Virus record (IMG/VR): IMGVR_UViG_3300031933_000107
Span: 1 to 61,432 of that record
From: a virus
Reading direction: 5' to 3' (one strand)
DNA: 61,432 nt
The notes below the pieces were generated by a model that saw only the letters and a list, made by a program, of their open reading frames with translations, was not told the origin of the DNA and did no database searches. This document shows, one piece after another, positions 1 to 9,900 of the stretch. A program made the position numbers and the translations under genes. Position 1 is the stretch's first letter; each line of letters starts with the position of its first letter.

Positions 1-227
1 GTAACTTCCCGAACCGTCTGGGTGATGGCGCCAACGTCTACCTGGCATCTGCCGAACTGGCTGCCGTTGCGGCGCTGGAAGGCAAGCTGCCGACCGTTGA
101 CGAGTACATGGCCTATGCCAATAAGATCGACAGCATGGCGGGCGAAATCTACCGCTACCTGAACTTCGATCAGATGGACAACTATGTAGCCAAGGCTTCT
201 ACTGTCATCCCGATGGTAGAGTCGTAA
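1..227 (+). CDS. acnB: Aconitate hydratase B, C-terminal fragment (host gene)
   Basis: This is the last 75 codons of a gene that begins outside the window, in the frame that starts at base 3. The translation contains GDGANVYLASAELAA and EIYRYLNFDQM, which are typical of the end of the bifunctional aconitase B of the citric acid cycle. The final residues after the att core, MVES, are encoded by phage DNA. The native ending, TVEA, is found behind the right att copy. The fused gene therefore stays open and the enzyme should remain functional, with a change of a few terminal residues. Confidence 0.93.
   Translation, partial: NFPNRLGDGANVYLASAELAAVAALEGKLPTVDEYMAYANKIDSMAGEIYRYLNFDQMDNYVAKASTVIPMVES
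200..213. other. attL: attL core
   Basis: TACTGTCATCCCGA is identical to 61378-61391. It lies in the acnB reading frame over the codons for T-V-I-P. Integration here swaps the last few codons of acnB for phage-encoded ones without breaking the gene. Confidence 0.93.
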
Positions 228-270
228 GACAAAAAGCCTTTTTAAAACAAAAGGTTAAGCCTAAATAGCA

Positions 271-313
271 AGCCCCGAAATACCGTGCAATATGGTGTTT
301 CGGGGCTTTTTTG
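271..313 (+). terminator. Phage-supplied terminator behind acnB
   Basis: A 10-bp perfect stem (AGCCCCGAAA with TTTCGGGGCT) is followed by a run of T. It lies on the phage side of attL and so replaces the terminator that acnB lost on integration. It would also stop host transcription from entering the immI-like region. Confidence 0.9.
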
Positions 314-330
314 TTTCAATAACTTACATG

Positions 331-363
331 GGAGTTTTACGAGAGGTTTTCGGACGTTTTCGG
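331..363. repeat. Possible left arm-type integrase binding sites
   Basis: Three adjacent copies of a GTTTT-centred motif are visible (GAGTTTTACG, GAGGTTTTCGG, GACGTTTTCGG), spaced about 10-11 bp. The first shares AGTTTTACGA exactly with a tandem pair next to attR. Paired arm sites flanking the core are expected for a lambda-type tyrosine integrase. This role is inferred. Confidence 0.5.
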
Positions 364-374
364 ACATTAAAGGC

Positions 375-400
375 AAAAGGGCCACCAGATTGGCAGCCCT
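375..400 (-). terminator. Terminator of the leftward antirepressor operon
   Basis: Read leftward, an imperfect stem (GGGC..CCA with TGG..GCCC) is followed by TTTTG. It lies just past the stop codon of the last gene of the immI-like operon. The opposite strand also ends in a short T run, so it may work both ways. Confidence 0.6.
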
Positions 401-418
401 GTTTTCAGACCCTAGCGG

Positions 419-739
419 TCACTTGCTCCAGATCTGTTCCAGCTCGTCAGCGATTCGTTCCAGCGTATCCGACAAACCCCATGTGGCGTACATGATGGTT
501 TCCGGCTCTGAGTTCTCAACGGTAGTATCCAGCAACATCATGTCGCATACAGCCTGGCCCTGCCGAGCTGCAATGATCAGCTTCTGGATGCGCTGGGCGA
601 TCTCTGCAGGAATTGCCGGTTCGCGTGTTTCTGCTACACTGTTCATGTCTGAGCTTCCTACGGAATGGATTAATCGGATATCTGGGCCCTTGGCGATGGC
701 AGTCGCCTTGGGCCTTTCTCTTTTGTGGATGGCAGTCAT
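419..739 (-). CDS. Hypothetical protein, last gene of the antirepressor operon
   Basis: The product is about 106 residues and I do not recognise it. The C-terminal half is acidic and helical-looking (LSDTLERIADELEQIWSK). The start at 739 overlaps the upstream stop codon (ATGA) and has a GGAGGG ribosome site. A second start at 646, with AGGA ahead of it, would give 75 residues beginning MNSVAETRE and may be the real one. It is co-transcribed with the antirepressor-like gene, so a role in lytic control or host takeover is possible but unproven. Confidence 0.6.
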   Translation of the reverse strand: MTAIHKRERPKATAIAKGPDIRLIHSVGSSDMNSVAETREPAIPAEIAQRIQKLIIAARQGQAVCDMMLLDTTVENSEPETIMYATWGLSDTLERIADELEQIWSK

Positions 740-1374
740 TTCCCGCCCTCCACTAACCGCAATATCGGCGGCATGCGCACCATTGATACCGAGCCATCCA
801 TGTTTTCGAACCTCTGGTATCGAGGAAGCGGGCCGAACGTGTCATCAAATGCCTGCCCAATAGCCGCGCTGAACTCCTTGTTGGTGTGCAACAGGTGCGA
901 GAATTCATACCAAGTAGCCCAATACAAAGGGTTATCTCTCGCTGCCCGCCCGCCAGAAGACACCTCCTTCTCGAACCATGTTTCAGCTCCCATGAAAGCG
1001 GCGCTGTGTAGCGAGCCTTCAGTGACAGGGTTTTGCTCAACAAACTTTTGGTAGGCAACATGACTTATACCAAGTAGCTGAGCGATATCTTGCGCGTCTG
1101 GACTGATGCCGTCATAGGCTTTCATCAGATTTGACAGCGCAAGTCCAACCTCCTTTCGCTCACCCCGCATCTGAAGAACTGCTTGCTCAATAGCAGATTT
1201 TCTGTCGGTCAGCTGCCCGACTTTTAGGTGATTAAACCGGCTCTCCTGCAACTGGTGAATTTCCTTATCAATGCCCTTGATGTTGGCGCGCTGTGCATCA
1301 ATGAATTTGTCGCAGTGCCGCATCATTCGCTTCAACGTGAACATCAGCGTGTGCGCTCTTATCTTGTCACTCAT
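736..1374 (-). CDS. Hypothetical phage protein downstream of the antirepressor
   Basis: The product has 212 residues and no family that I recognise. Residues 25-75 look like a coiled coil (IDKEIHQLQESRFNHLK). No membrane segment or signal peptide is visible. The start overlaps the stop of the antirepressor-like gene by 4 bp and the end overlaps the next gene by 4 bp, so the three genes are translationally coupled. Confidence 0.75.
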   Translation of the reverse strand: MSDKIRAHTLMFTLKRMMRHCDKFIDAQRANIKGIDKEIHQLQESRFNHLKVGQLTDRKSAIEQAVLQMRGERKEVGLALSNLMKAYDGISPDAQDIAQLLGISHVAYQKFVEQNPVTEGSLHSAAFMGAETWFEKEVSSGGRAARDNPLYWATWYEFSHLLHTNKEFSAAIGQAFDDTFGPLPRYQRFENMDGSVSMVRMPPILRLVEGGK

Positions 1375-2279
1375 GCCGCGTGCGCCTCCTTCCGCTTGAT
1401 TGCTAGCTCCTTGAAGTCGTAAGCCGCTACATCAATATCCTTGAGAGCATCAAGGAGGGAGCGGTAGTATCGGATTGCCTGAATCGATGTGCTTTGCCCG
1501 TTCTCTTTTTCAACATTCGCGTAATCAAGATGCTTGGACTTGATGCCTTTCTCGGTGATGCGCCAGCACGGTTTATATTCCCCCTTGCTATCCCGGCGCA
1601 TAAAGGTTTCAAGATAACCGAGATCCCAGAGCAGCAGGTTAAGGTACTGCGCCTTGCTCCTGCCGTTGCCAGGAACGCCTACTTCGTCTCCCAGTTCGGT
1701 AGCTGTTGCCACCTGAGACTGATTGCTGCAAGTCAGCGCCTTGATACCCAAGCCACCGAGAACATCAACGCCCTCTTCGCGCTTCGTCCAGTCGTTTGCG
1801 GCGAGAACAGCCTCCGGCCCCTTGAGGCCAACCATACGGGCAAGCTGCAGACGTGCCCGGTGGTTTTTCGCTACATCCTGCAGTCTTGGCTGCGACTCAC
1901 TGATCTGCTGTGCAGATTTTGCATTCACACTGACAGACACCTGCTTGCTGATCTCATCATCAAGGTGATGGGTCAGTGCCACCTGTGCTGTGGCGTTTAT
2001 CAGCATGATTGGCTTGCCGAAGGTTGCCTTAAAAGCTGGCGCAAAATCTGCGCTAGCTTCGGAACGCTGAAGCTCAACAATATCGCCACGCTCTACGTAG
2101 CGTGGATATGCCTCGATTGAGCGAATCAACCGATTAAAGTCTTTCAGCTGCTCATACTTGCCTTGATCGCCCGAGTTGTTCCGGTACTGCTGATGGAAGT
2201 AGTGACTGGTGAAATACACCTGCCCGTCCCACTGAATCGGTTGCATCAATACGTTGTTGATTGGGGTGATATTACTCAT
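1371..2279 (-). CDS. Antirepressor-like protein
   Basis: The protein has 302 residues. The N-terminal 120 residues (WDGQVYFTSHYFHQQY, then FNRLIRSIEAYPRYVERGD) resemble the N-terminal domains of phage antirepressor and regulatory proteins. The C-terminal part (SKAQYLNLLLWDLGYLE, CWRITEKG) looks like a separate winged-helix-type domain. The gene starts inside the stop codon of an Arc-like repressor gene, as ant follows arc in P22. By analogy it would bind and inactivate a prophage repressor such as CI; I see no direct evidence of its target. It could also be a KilA-type DNA-binding regulator. Confidence 0.7.
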   Translation of the reverse strand: MSNITPINNVLMQPIQWDGQVYFTSHYFHQQYRNNSGDQGKYEQLKDFNRLIRSIEAYPRYVERGDIVELQRSEASADFAPAFKATFGKPIMLINATAQVALTHHLDDEISKQVSVSVNAKSAQQISESQPRLQDVAKNHRARLQLARMVGLKGPEAVLAANDWTKREEGVDVLGGLGIKALTCSNQSQVATATELGDEVGVPGNGRSKAQYLNLLLWDLGYLETFMRRDSKGEYKPCWRITEKGIKSKHLDYANVEKENGQSTSIQAIRYYRSLLDALKDIDVAAYDFKELAIKRKEAHAA

Positions 2280-2440
2280 GCTGCTTTCTCCTCTTCTGGT
2301 TTGGTTTTATTCAGCCGCTCCTCAATAGCGACCAAGATCCATGAGTTCAGGCTGCGCCGCTCGCTCCTTGCTTGCTTCTCCGCCTTTATTTTCATCTCTG
2401 GATCAAGGCGCAACGCATACGCTTTAATCTTTTTGCTCAT
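2276..2440 (-). CDS. Arc-like ribbon-helix-helix repressor
   Basis: A 54-residue protein starting MSKKIKAYALRLDPEM. A short strand (KAYALRL) is followed by two helices, ending SLNSWILVAIEERL, which is the MetJ/Arc fold; P22 Arc has 53 residues. The start at 2440 lies just downstream of the operator region and the stop overlaps the start of the antirepressor-like gene. It is expected to bind as a dimer of dimers to the 2461-2537 operators and hold down the antirepressor operon. Confidence 0.85.
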   Translation of the reverse strand: MSKKIKAYALRLDPEMKIKAEKQARSERRSLNSWILVAIEERLNKTKPEEEKAA

Positions 2441-2460
2441 CTTCTAGAACCTCTTGATGA

Positions 2461-2537
2461 TGTTAAGTTGCCATCAAAGGTTAGCATCATCATCAATGAT
2501 GTCAAGTTGCCCCAGTAGAAAAAATGTTAAGTTGCCA
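2461..2537. promoter_or_regulatory. Triple operator between the Arc-like and Mnt-like genes
   Basis: Three direct repeats of TGTYAAGTTGCC start at 2461, 2500 and 2525. Read leftward the repeat is GGCAACTTGACA, so the middle copy contains a perfect -35 box (TTGACA) for the leftward operon; the matching -10 is weak. The third copy lies just upstream of the start codon of the divergent gene. Ribbon-helix-helix repressors usually bind such short tandem sites. Confidence 0.75.
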
Positions 2538-2550
2538 CTATTCTCTCGTC

Positions 2551-3006
2551 ATGGAAGATAAACGATACCCAAGTCATACCCTGGATAAGTTCCAGCTCAG
2601 ATTTCCTGATGGTATGCGCGACCGCATCAAGCAAGCAGCGGAGGAGTCTGGCCGCTCAATGAACGCCGAGATCATCCACCGGCTTGAGCAGAGCTTTGAG
2701 TCTTCTGGTGTTCCGATGGATGAGTTGCCCACGCCTGAGCAAGCTCGGGAGCAGGCTGAAAAAGCACGTGCCTCGCTGCAGGTGCAGTTCAGGAGCTTTA
2801 TCAGAAGGGAGTTGAGATCCGCTATTGAGCGTGGGCTGGACTCAGCGGATATTGATCTTCATGGCTTCTTCGACGTGGAGTCTATGGAAGACGCACCAGC
2901 TGATAAGCTGATCACTGAGGTTATCGATCCGGTGATCAATGAGCTAAGGCAGGCCGGCTACGATCCTAAGGTGCATGATTACAGCCTAGTGATAGTTGAT
3001 TTTTAG
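2551..3006 (+). CDS. Mnt/Arc-like ribbon-helix-helix repressor with extended C-terminus
   Basis: The protein has 151 residues from the ATG at 2551; an earlier in-frame start at 2524 would lie inside the operator. Residues 10-48 (FQLRFPDGMRDRIKQAAEES, GRSMNAEIIHRLEQSF) closely match the Arc/Mnt ribbon-helix-helix. The remaining 100 residues are acidic and helical and probably form an oligomerisation or sensing part. It is divergent from the arc-ant-like operon and probably represses it during lysogeny, as Mnt does in P22. Confidence 0.85.
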   Translation: MEDKRYPSHTLDKFQLRFPDGMRDRIKQAAEESGRSMNAEIIHRLEQSFESSGVPMDELPTPEQAREQAEKARASLQVQFRSFIRRELRSAIERGLDSADIDLHGFFDVESMEDAPADKLITEVIDPVINELRQAGYDPKVHDYSLVIVDF

Positions 3007-3022
3007 CAGAATCGGCACCCAT

Positions 3023-3056
3023 AAAAAACCCGCCTCAGTGGGCGGGTTCTTGATTT
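3023..3056. terminator. Bidirectional terminator
   Basis: An 8-bp stem, AACCCGCC with GGCGGGTT, is flanked by A and T runs. It separates two convergent genes, the Mnt-like gene and the DUF4124 gene. Confidence 0.85.
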
Positions 3057-3658
3057 CAGTTGCACTGCATCATATTACCGACGCTTTGACAGACTCGCCC
3101 ATCTTGCCTGATATGAGTGGGACCAGCACCGTGATTGTACCGTGTACCGTAATTATCCCAGCAACCGCCTGAATCACAGCTGGTAATATGCCCTGGCGCT
3201 CGTGCTGGAGCAGGTGCCGACGTTGGTACTGATGGTGCAGGAGTAGATGTTCCTGATGGAATCCCAGCACAGCGGGATAGGACGTCCCGTTGTGCTGCGG
3301 TTAGTCCGCGCGAACCTTTATGGACAGTCCCGGCTTCCTTGCAGACTCGCTCTCTGGCGGCAGCAGCTATTTTGTCTTGTTCATTTTGTTGTCGCCGTTG
3401 AGCAGCTTCAGCACTTCGTTGGTTTAGAGTTGCTTCTTTTCGGGCTTCCTCCGCCTTTAACTCGGCATAACGTTGCCTGTCTGCAGCAAAACTGGAAGTA
3501 TTTACCTTGGTTTCTCTACGCTGCTCGGCATCATTACCACACGGGGTCCTGGAGAAGGATTTCTTTCCTGTTTCAGGGTCTGTGCAGGTGTAGTAGGTGC
3601 CAGCAAGAGTGGTCGTTGAACAGCTGATTAAGATCAGCAAGGTTGCCATTTTTAGCAT
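3056..3658 (-). CDS. Secreted DUF4124 domain protein
   Basis: The protein has 200 residues. A signal peptide with a possible lipobox-like stretch (LLILISCSTTTLAG) is followed by the DUF4124 signature (YYTCTDPETGKKSFSRTPC), a charged coiled coil at about residues 65-110, a Pro/Ala/Ser-rich linker and a small Cys-containing C-terminal domain (CDSGGCWDNYGTRY). DUF4124 proteins are envelope proteins of unknown function common in gammaproteobacteria. The gene stands alone between terminators and so looks like lysogenic cargo. Confidence 0.8.
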   Translation of the reverse strand: MLKMATLLILISCSTTTLAGTYYTCTDPETGKKSFSRTPCGNDAEQRRETKVNTSSFAADRQRYAELKAEEARKEATLNQRSAEAAQRRQQNEQDKIAAAARERVCKEAGTVHKGSRGLTAAQRDVLSRCAGIPSGTSTPAPSVPTSAPAPARAPGHITSCDSGGCWDNYGTRYNHGAGPTHIRQDGRVCQSVGNMMQCN

Positions 3659-3805
3659 ACTTGAACCTCTCCATGGTCGATCATATCCTTGCAGTATAAC
3701 CAGCTATAAATTTGATGTCAGGTAAGCGAACGCACAGAATCCTGCCCTACCATTACTCCAGCGCCTACACTTAATCACTGAATCAACAGGGTTAAAAGGT
3801 ATGGC

Positions 3806-3985
3806 ATGACCATCGCAGAACATATCACCGCCATCGTGACACTCTTCGTGCTGTCACTGCTCATCGTGTTTCATGGCAATGCGTTCCATCGGCGCAACCA
3901 GAACATGACCACCGTTCTGCTGGTCATGATCGGTATTCCGGTATTTCTCATGGTAATTGCCCTGTTTGGCGCCATCCTTGGCTGA
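3806..3985 (+). CDS. Small two-helix membrane protein
   Basis: The ORF encodes 59 residues with two hydrophobic segments at about 8-22 and 37-57, separated by a short basic loop (FHRRNQN). AAGG lies about 8 bp upstream of the ATG. It is convergent with the giant polyvalent gene. The topology would suit a small holin or a superinfection-exclusion protein, but a better holin candidate sits beside the lysozyme gene. The function is unknown. Confidence 0.65.
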   Translation: MTIAEHITAIVTLFVLSLLIVFHGNAFHRRNQNMTTVLLVMIGIPVFLMVIALFGAILG

Positions 3986-3990
3986 TCAGT

Positions 3991-6900
3991 TTATCCTGCT
4001 TTCTGCTCCAGGCGCTCGATGACACCCTGAGTCAGCCGGTTTCGTTGTGCTGTCAGAATGTCGATTCGGGCTCGTTTGGCTTCAGGGCTGAGGCTTTTGT
4101 TTGCTTGTGCCAGTTTGATCTGAGCATTTATCTTGCTGAGCTGCTGCTGAGTCTTGTTCATCAACTGACGGTAGCGAAGCGTCCCGCGATTTGCATTCAT
4201 GAGCCCTGCCGCCGCTTCAAATTCACCAAGCTTACGCAGGTTTTGGATATCGGCGTACACCATATTCACTTCACGCAAACGGTCATAGAACTCTGTCCCG
4301 TATCGGGTGAACGACTTGGGAAGCGCATCGTTCCGGTAGAAGCGCCTGATTGGCTGATACTCATACCAAGCCCGGTCTGGCCGTTCCTCTCCTTTTGCTG
4401 CCTTCGATATGACATCCACAGTGCTTGCGCCCATTCCGCCTACCCAACCCAGATACCCCTGAATCAGAAAATCAACTTGGACAGGGCTCAGCACCAGATT
4501 GTCACTGAGCTGGCCAGTGGTTCCACGGGTGGCCGCTGCCAGCCATTTGGCCAGGTCTGTCGTGTTTGCCCGGGTGCGATATTCAGAACTCAGACGCAGC
4601 ATTGACAGTGATTCAATATCCCGGCCAGTAAAGCTGTCCTTGTTCGCATAGAGGTCAAACATTGGCTTTGCCGCCTGAGGGATCGGATTGAAGGCAAAGG
4701 TATCGGTCAGAATGTGCCCCAGGCGTTCTGCAAACAGCTTCCCGTCCTTGGTGTCATCTACCATCTGCTCCAGTGATCGCTCTGCCATGGTTGCGATAGC
4801 GCCGATCTCAAATGGTTTAGGAATAGTGAAATGCTGATCACCGACCCACACATGCCAGTAGGCATCTCGCTCCCATTCTTCCAATTCCTTGAAACGCTCA
4901 TCATCGGCATTGGCCAGATACAGAGCGATAGTAGCTGCAGTGAGTGATCCCACCACAATGGCGAATCGCTGCGCCGCCTGGCGGTCTGTTATGGACGATT
5001 CAGGACCGCCCATCATATGCTTGAGGACATTGAAACTCGGCTTTATGCCGCCGCGGTACAAACGATCCAAACCAACCAAGCGTGCATTCAAGAATGGCAC
5101 CACATCGGTCAGGAACTTCACCGCCGGCCATGCTCCCTGGCTGGAAAAGTCCATCAGGTCTCGCGCTTGAAAGGCTGCATAGAGCTTACCTTTTTCAAGG
5201 TTCTGCTGGTAAATGGCGGCGCGGTTCGAGTTCTCCATTGTGTCGCCGTAACCGGTGTACTGATCCCAAACTGCACGCCACAGGTGCACAACATCTTTCG
5301 GTGAGTCGATTGAGCGTGCACCTTTGATCTGGCGTTGAATACCTGCTTTCAGCGCATCGACATCTCCGGCGCCGTAGATATGGCCGAAGCTGAACGCTGC
5401 GCCAGAGGCAAGCATCTCTCCGCGGGTCCGGCCCTTGCTGTTTGGGCCACCATAAGCCTTGGCGCCCTTGAACACGTTGCCGAACGCGTTGTAACTCATA
5501 TTCCCAATTGCGATCGATTGCAGTGCGTCCCTCAATGTATTTGCGACCACAAATTGAGGCGAGATGGTTGTGAATGACGTGAAGGTGCGCTTGAAGCTGC
5601 GCATGATGCGACGGCTCATGGTATTGCTACCAATATCAGAAAGCGCACTCAGCGACTCAAAGACCAGATCGTCTTCAATGTCGTACCAGACTTTCTCGCC
5701 ACGATCGAGGACATAGGTTGAGGACTTCTTGTTGCGGCCAGCTTCAGTCGTGCGCGTCGCAATACCCACCATTTCAGCATTCTCAAGCGCCTGACGTGCT
5801 GCGTTATTCTTCAGGGAAGCTGACAACAGGTGCTGGAAATTCATCAGTGTGTTCTCCAGCAGGTCATTAACCTCCTGGGTACCGCCTTTCAGTCGCTTGT
5901 AAGCCTCCTGACGGCTCAGCCCTTTGGAGATATGGGGTCCTTTCGTGCCCTCTTCCTCCATCACGCGATAGAACGGGACATAAAACTCATCTCGCCACAT
6001 CTGCCGGTTATCAGGTGTGATAATGCCTGCCTCTTCAGCAATGGCCAGTACGTCGTCACGGTGCTGCTGAAACTGCGCGAATACTTGCTTGTAGAGAGTA
6101 GAGCGTTCCTTGCCTTCCTTGGTTTCCCCTTGATTCAACTCGACACCCGCAGCCACCTCTTCGGGGGTAAACAAGCGCTCATCTACAGCCGCAGCATCCA
6201 GTTCACGGTTGATGACGGTATCCGCATCCTTGATGGCTTTATTGATTTGGCGAATTTTGAGCGGTGGCAGATCCGGTTCCTTCAGCATATCCTGAAGGTT
6301 CGCTTTCTCTGCTTTGACTGCAGCTGCCCGGTCCCTTGCTGCTTGCGCTCTTTCCATAATGCTCTTGGATCGGTTGGCAGCGATCCAGCCCATGAAGCGC
6401 TCGATCTCTGCTGTAGAGCCCAGAGTTTTGAGTACATCCAGCAACCCTTTGTTGTCCCCCTCCTTCAGATCAATTACCCCGTCAGCATACTGAATGCGTC
6501 CATGGGTCAGCATCGCTGACAAGGCACCATCTGCAGCGTGTGACATTTTGGACAGAACCCATGAGCTGAAACGGGTGCGGTTCTCAACCACATCTGCGCC
6601 CTGGGCCTTTTTATCCAGCTCCAGCAATGAAGCGTATCGATCGACCATGCCCTGTCGAGTCTTCAGACCAATATTGTCTACCACTCCCGCAATGCGGTCA
6701 CGGATGCGCTCCTTGGTGGTTTTGGGACCTATCTTGTTCAGGAAACTGGACTGAGGATCAGACAGGTCATCGAATTGCTCTGCTGTCGCGGTGCGCGAAA
6801 AGCGCACATTCTGATCATCTTCTATACTGTCAGTAGAGGTGGTAATATCCATCTCGGTTGAGGGTGTGCGCGGGACATTTGACTTCCCGGTCAGGACACC

Positions 6901-9900
6901 CTCTTCTTTTTTCTCAATACTGTGGTCGTAATAGCGTTTCCCGTCATTGTGCTCTTTGACTACAGCCACTATGTCGTGAACGCGGCCATCCACTGATACT
7001 TTTATCCCGTAGAAATGTGTTGCCAGTATGTTGGCATCACCCCTCTTGTCGGCCTCTGATCCAAGATAGACGCCCCGTTCCAGTATCTCAGGGGTTACAG
7101 CTACCGACTTCACCAAGTCTGCTTGTGCGCCGCGCAGAGTGTGCTTCACACCTTTTTTGCTGATGATGATTTCATCACCATGATCACGATTGGTCACCGT
7201 TCTATTTGCAAATTTATTGGCAAAAAGAAGTGCGCGATTACTCATCTCTCTGAGTGTTTTGCCCTTCGCAATCGGGCCGCCGTCAGTCTCGATAACGGGC
7301 GCATCATCGGGCACACGACTGAACCGGGTGTCACCGTAGACGATTGTCTCAAAGTCACGTACAAACCGCGGGTCATGGGTCAGAACCGTGATTCGGCTTT
7401 CACCTTCGACAACCGCTTTCCTTGCCGCTGCAACGATCCGCAGCACCTCAACATCGGTCATCTGATCAAGACGCTCCGCAAACCGGGTGCCGGCCATGAT
7501 TTTGCGAAGCCCTTTCCGGATCAAGTGTGCGATCTGTTGAATCAGATCAGGCTGAACGGTGCCGGTACCGGCGATATGAGCGATCAGCTCATCTGCCATC
7601 ATTTCCCGGCGCTCAGCCAGTGACATATCCCCGGCATTCTCCCAGTAACCGGACAGGTCAAAGCCATACTTCTTGCCGAGACGCTGGATGCCAGGGTAAC
7701 CCCCCACGCGATTGAACAGGCGATCCATGTGCATACCGAAGGCCGGGCCATAGAGCTGCCGTAGTCCGTAGTGACCCAGCGCCTCATGCAGTACAATGCG
7801 TTCAACGTCCGCTTCTGTCCGGATCTTGTCAGCAATCAGGTAAAACCGGCCCTTATGGAATACGCCATCTATTTTGCCGCGGGCATTCTGCTTATCTATG
7901 CGCTCCTGCATATCCGCCGGAAGGTCGCGATCCGTCGCAACCGTTACCATTTCGGGTGCATTCGTCCAGTTGGCAGTGATACGAGTGGCGGTGATCTCTA
8001 CCTGATCACGCGAGATGGGCGAGCCAATATCATTCGGGACCATAGAGTCGAATGAATCTGCTTCGGTTTCACGGCTGAACTTGCTTTCGATGATGTTGCG
8101 GTCAAACTTTCGAACGGTTTGATCACCTGCGCGTGCCCCTGTATCACGGGCAGAATACAGAACCGCATCCGGAGCCTTGCCGTTGTGCATCGCCAAGCGA
8201 CGGACGGCTTCGGATAGGAAGGACTTGGTAGCAGCATTGCCAATGTTGAGCTTGAGGTATTTCAGGCCTTGCTGATTGGTTGCCCCGGTATCGCTCAGGT
8301 ACTCCGTACCAGCAAGAGCCTGCGCAGCAGCACTACCTTCAACAGGGCCAAAGACACCCACTTCGTACTCATTGGGTCGTCGCTCCGTAAGGGTTATTGT
8401 CAGGACCTCTGCGCGATCACTGGAGCCATTGCCAATAAGCTCTGCTGGTGTCACCGTCAGCGTGAAGACATTTTCCCCATCAGCTGTTGTGCTTTGTCTT
8501 CCTCGGGTGAAGATTTCGTTGAATCCCGCGAGGCCCTTATCGAAGATAATGCCTTCTGTACCGCTTCCACCTCTGCCGGAGATAACCTGAACTCTTCCCC
8601 GGTCATATCGATGTCCTGCGGTGAGGTTTTCTTCGACCCATTTTTTCTGTACCAGTCGACTGTTTCCTGATCCGCGTCGAAGTGCGCCATTGTTCAATCC
8701 CTCCCAGAACGGATTGGCTTTACCAGGAGTGTATTCGGGATCGACAGAGTTGTCTTCAGTACGGCGGCTGAACATCACAACGTTACCATCGGCAGCGGGC
8801 TTGGTTTCAATTGTGCTGAACAGCTTGTCAAAAGCTTCCGATACAGGCCCCTGCTCATCCGGTTTTAGATATGGGTAACGGCCAGGGTCGCGCTTAAACT
8901 TTTCAAAACTGGTGACATTCGCCAGGAAGTCGTTTCGGTAGCCCTGCTGTGCAAGCTTCGCAATGATATGGGTTTCAAATGATCGAGCTGCCCGCTCGAT
9001 GATCTGTGACCAGTATCCATCCGCTTTACCTTTGTCGATCACCTGGGCGCGGGTCAGCATGGGCGAAGCATTCAGCGTATTCACCAGCTCGGCAAATACC
9101 TTTTCCACTTCGGGCCGGATACCCTTCGGATGCTCAGGGTCGGCTACCCACTGTGACTCTTCGAAGCCCATGCCGCGCTCTTTGCGACGGTTATATTCAG
9201 CCTTGGTAATCAGGTAGGGCGCACGACCACCCTTCATGCTGGGCTTGTACGCCATCATTGGCTCGGGCCGGTAGGTCACAAACGCGCCTTCACGGTACGA
9301 CTTCTGATCCCCGGTGAATTCGATATCGCCCCGCTTCCGACTGAAGTAATTATCCAGCGCGTGAAACCATTCATGCGCCAGTGAGCCGGCACCTTTGGTC
9401 TTGGTCAGGTTGATAACGGTTAAATCTGGCTCGAAGTGCGCTGATGCTCGCCCACCTTTACCACGACTGCCAAAACCAATACCCAGCCTGCCATCAAAGC
9501 TCAGCGCTTTCGGTGGCAACTCCAGCACATTTGCCAGATCCATAAAGGCATCATAGGCGTCATTCAACAGGCCCTGCCGCTCCTGGCCTGCCTTGCCCTG
9601 TTTCACCCAATTGCCAAATTCGGCACCACGGAATCCGAAGGTCTCAATGAATTCATCTGCGGTCACATCCCTGCCGTTGCGGTAATCCTGACCTGTACGC
9701 TCGCGGTTCTTATCACCGCGCATATCAGCCTTGGTGACATTATCGCGCTGCTTCACGGCTTCCCATGCTTCCACCAGGTCAGCGTTGTTGTTGCGGAGGT
9801 AATCCCGTGCTTCCTTCAGAGTGTCGAAAGTTTTGAGCGGTCGCTGTTCATTATCACCGGTCTTGTTGATCTGGTAGACCGTGTGCCGCCTGTCATGGCG

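Noticed and set aside
3806-3985. The 59-residue membrane protein as the holin
   Set aside because: It lies on the other strand, far from the lysozyme gene, and the 75-residue protein beside the lysozyme fits better.
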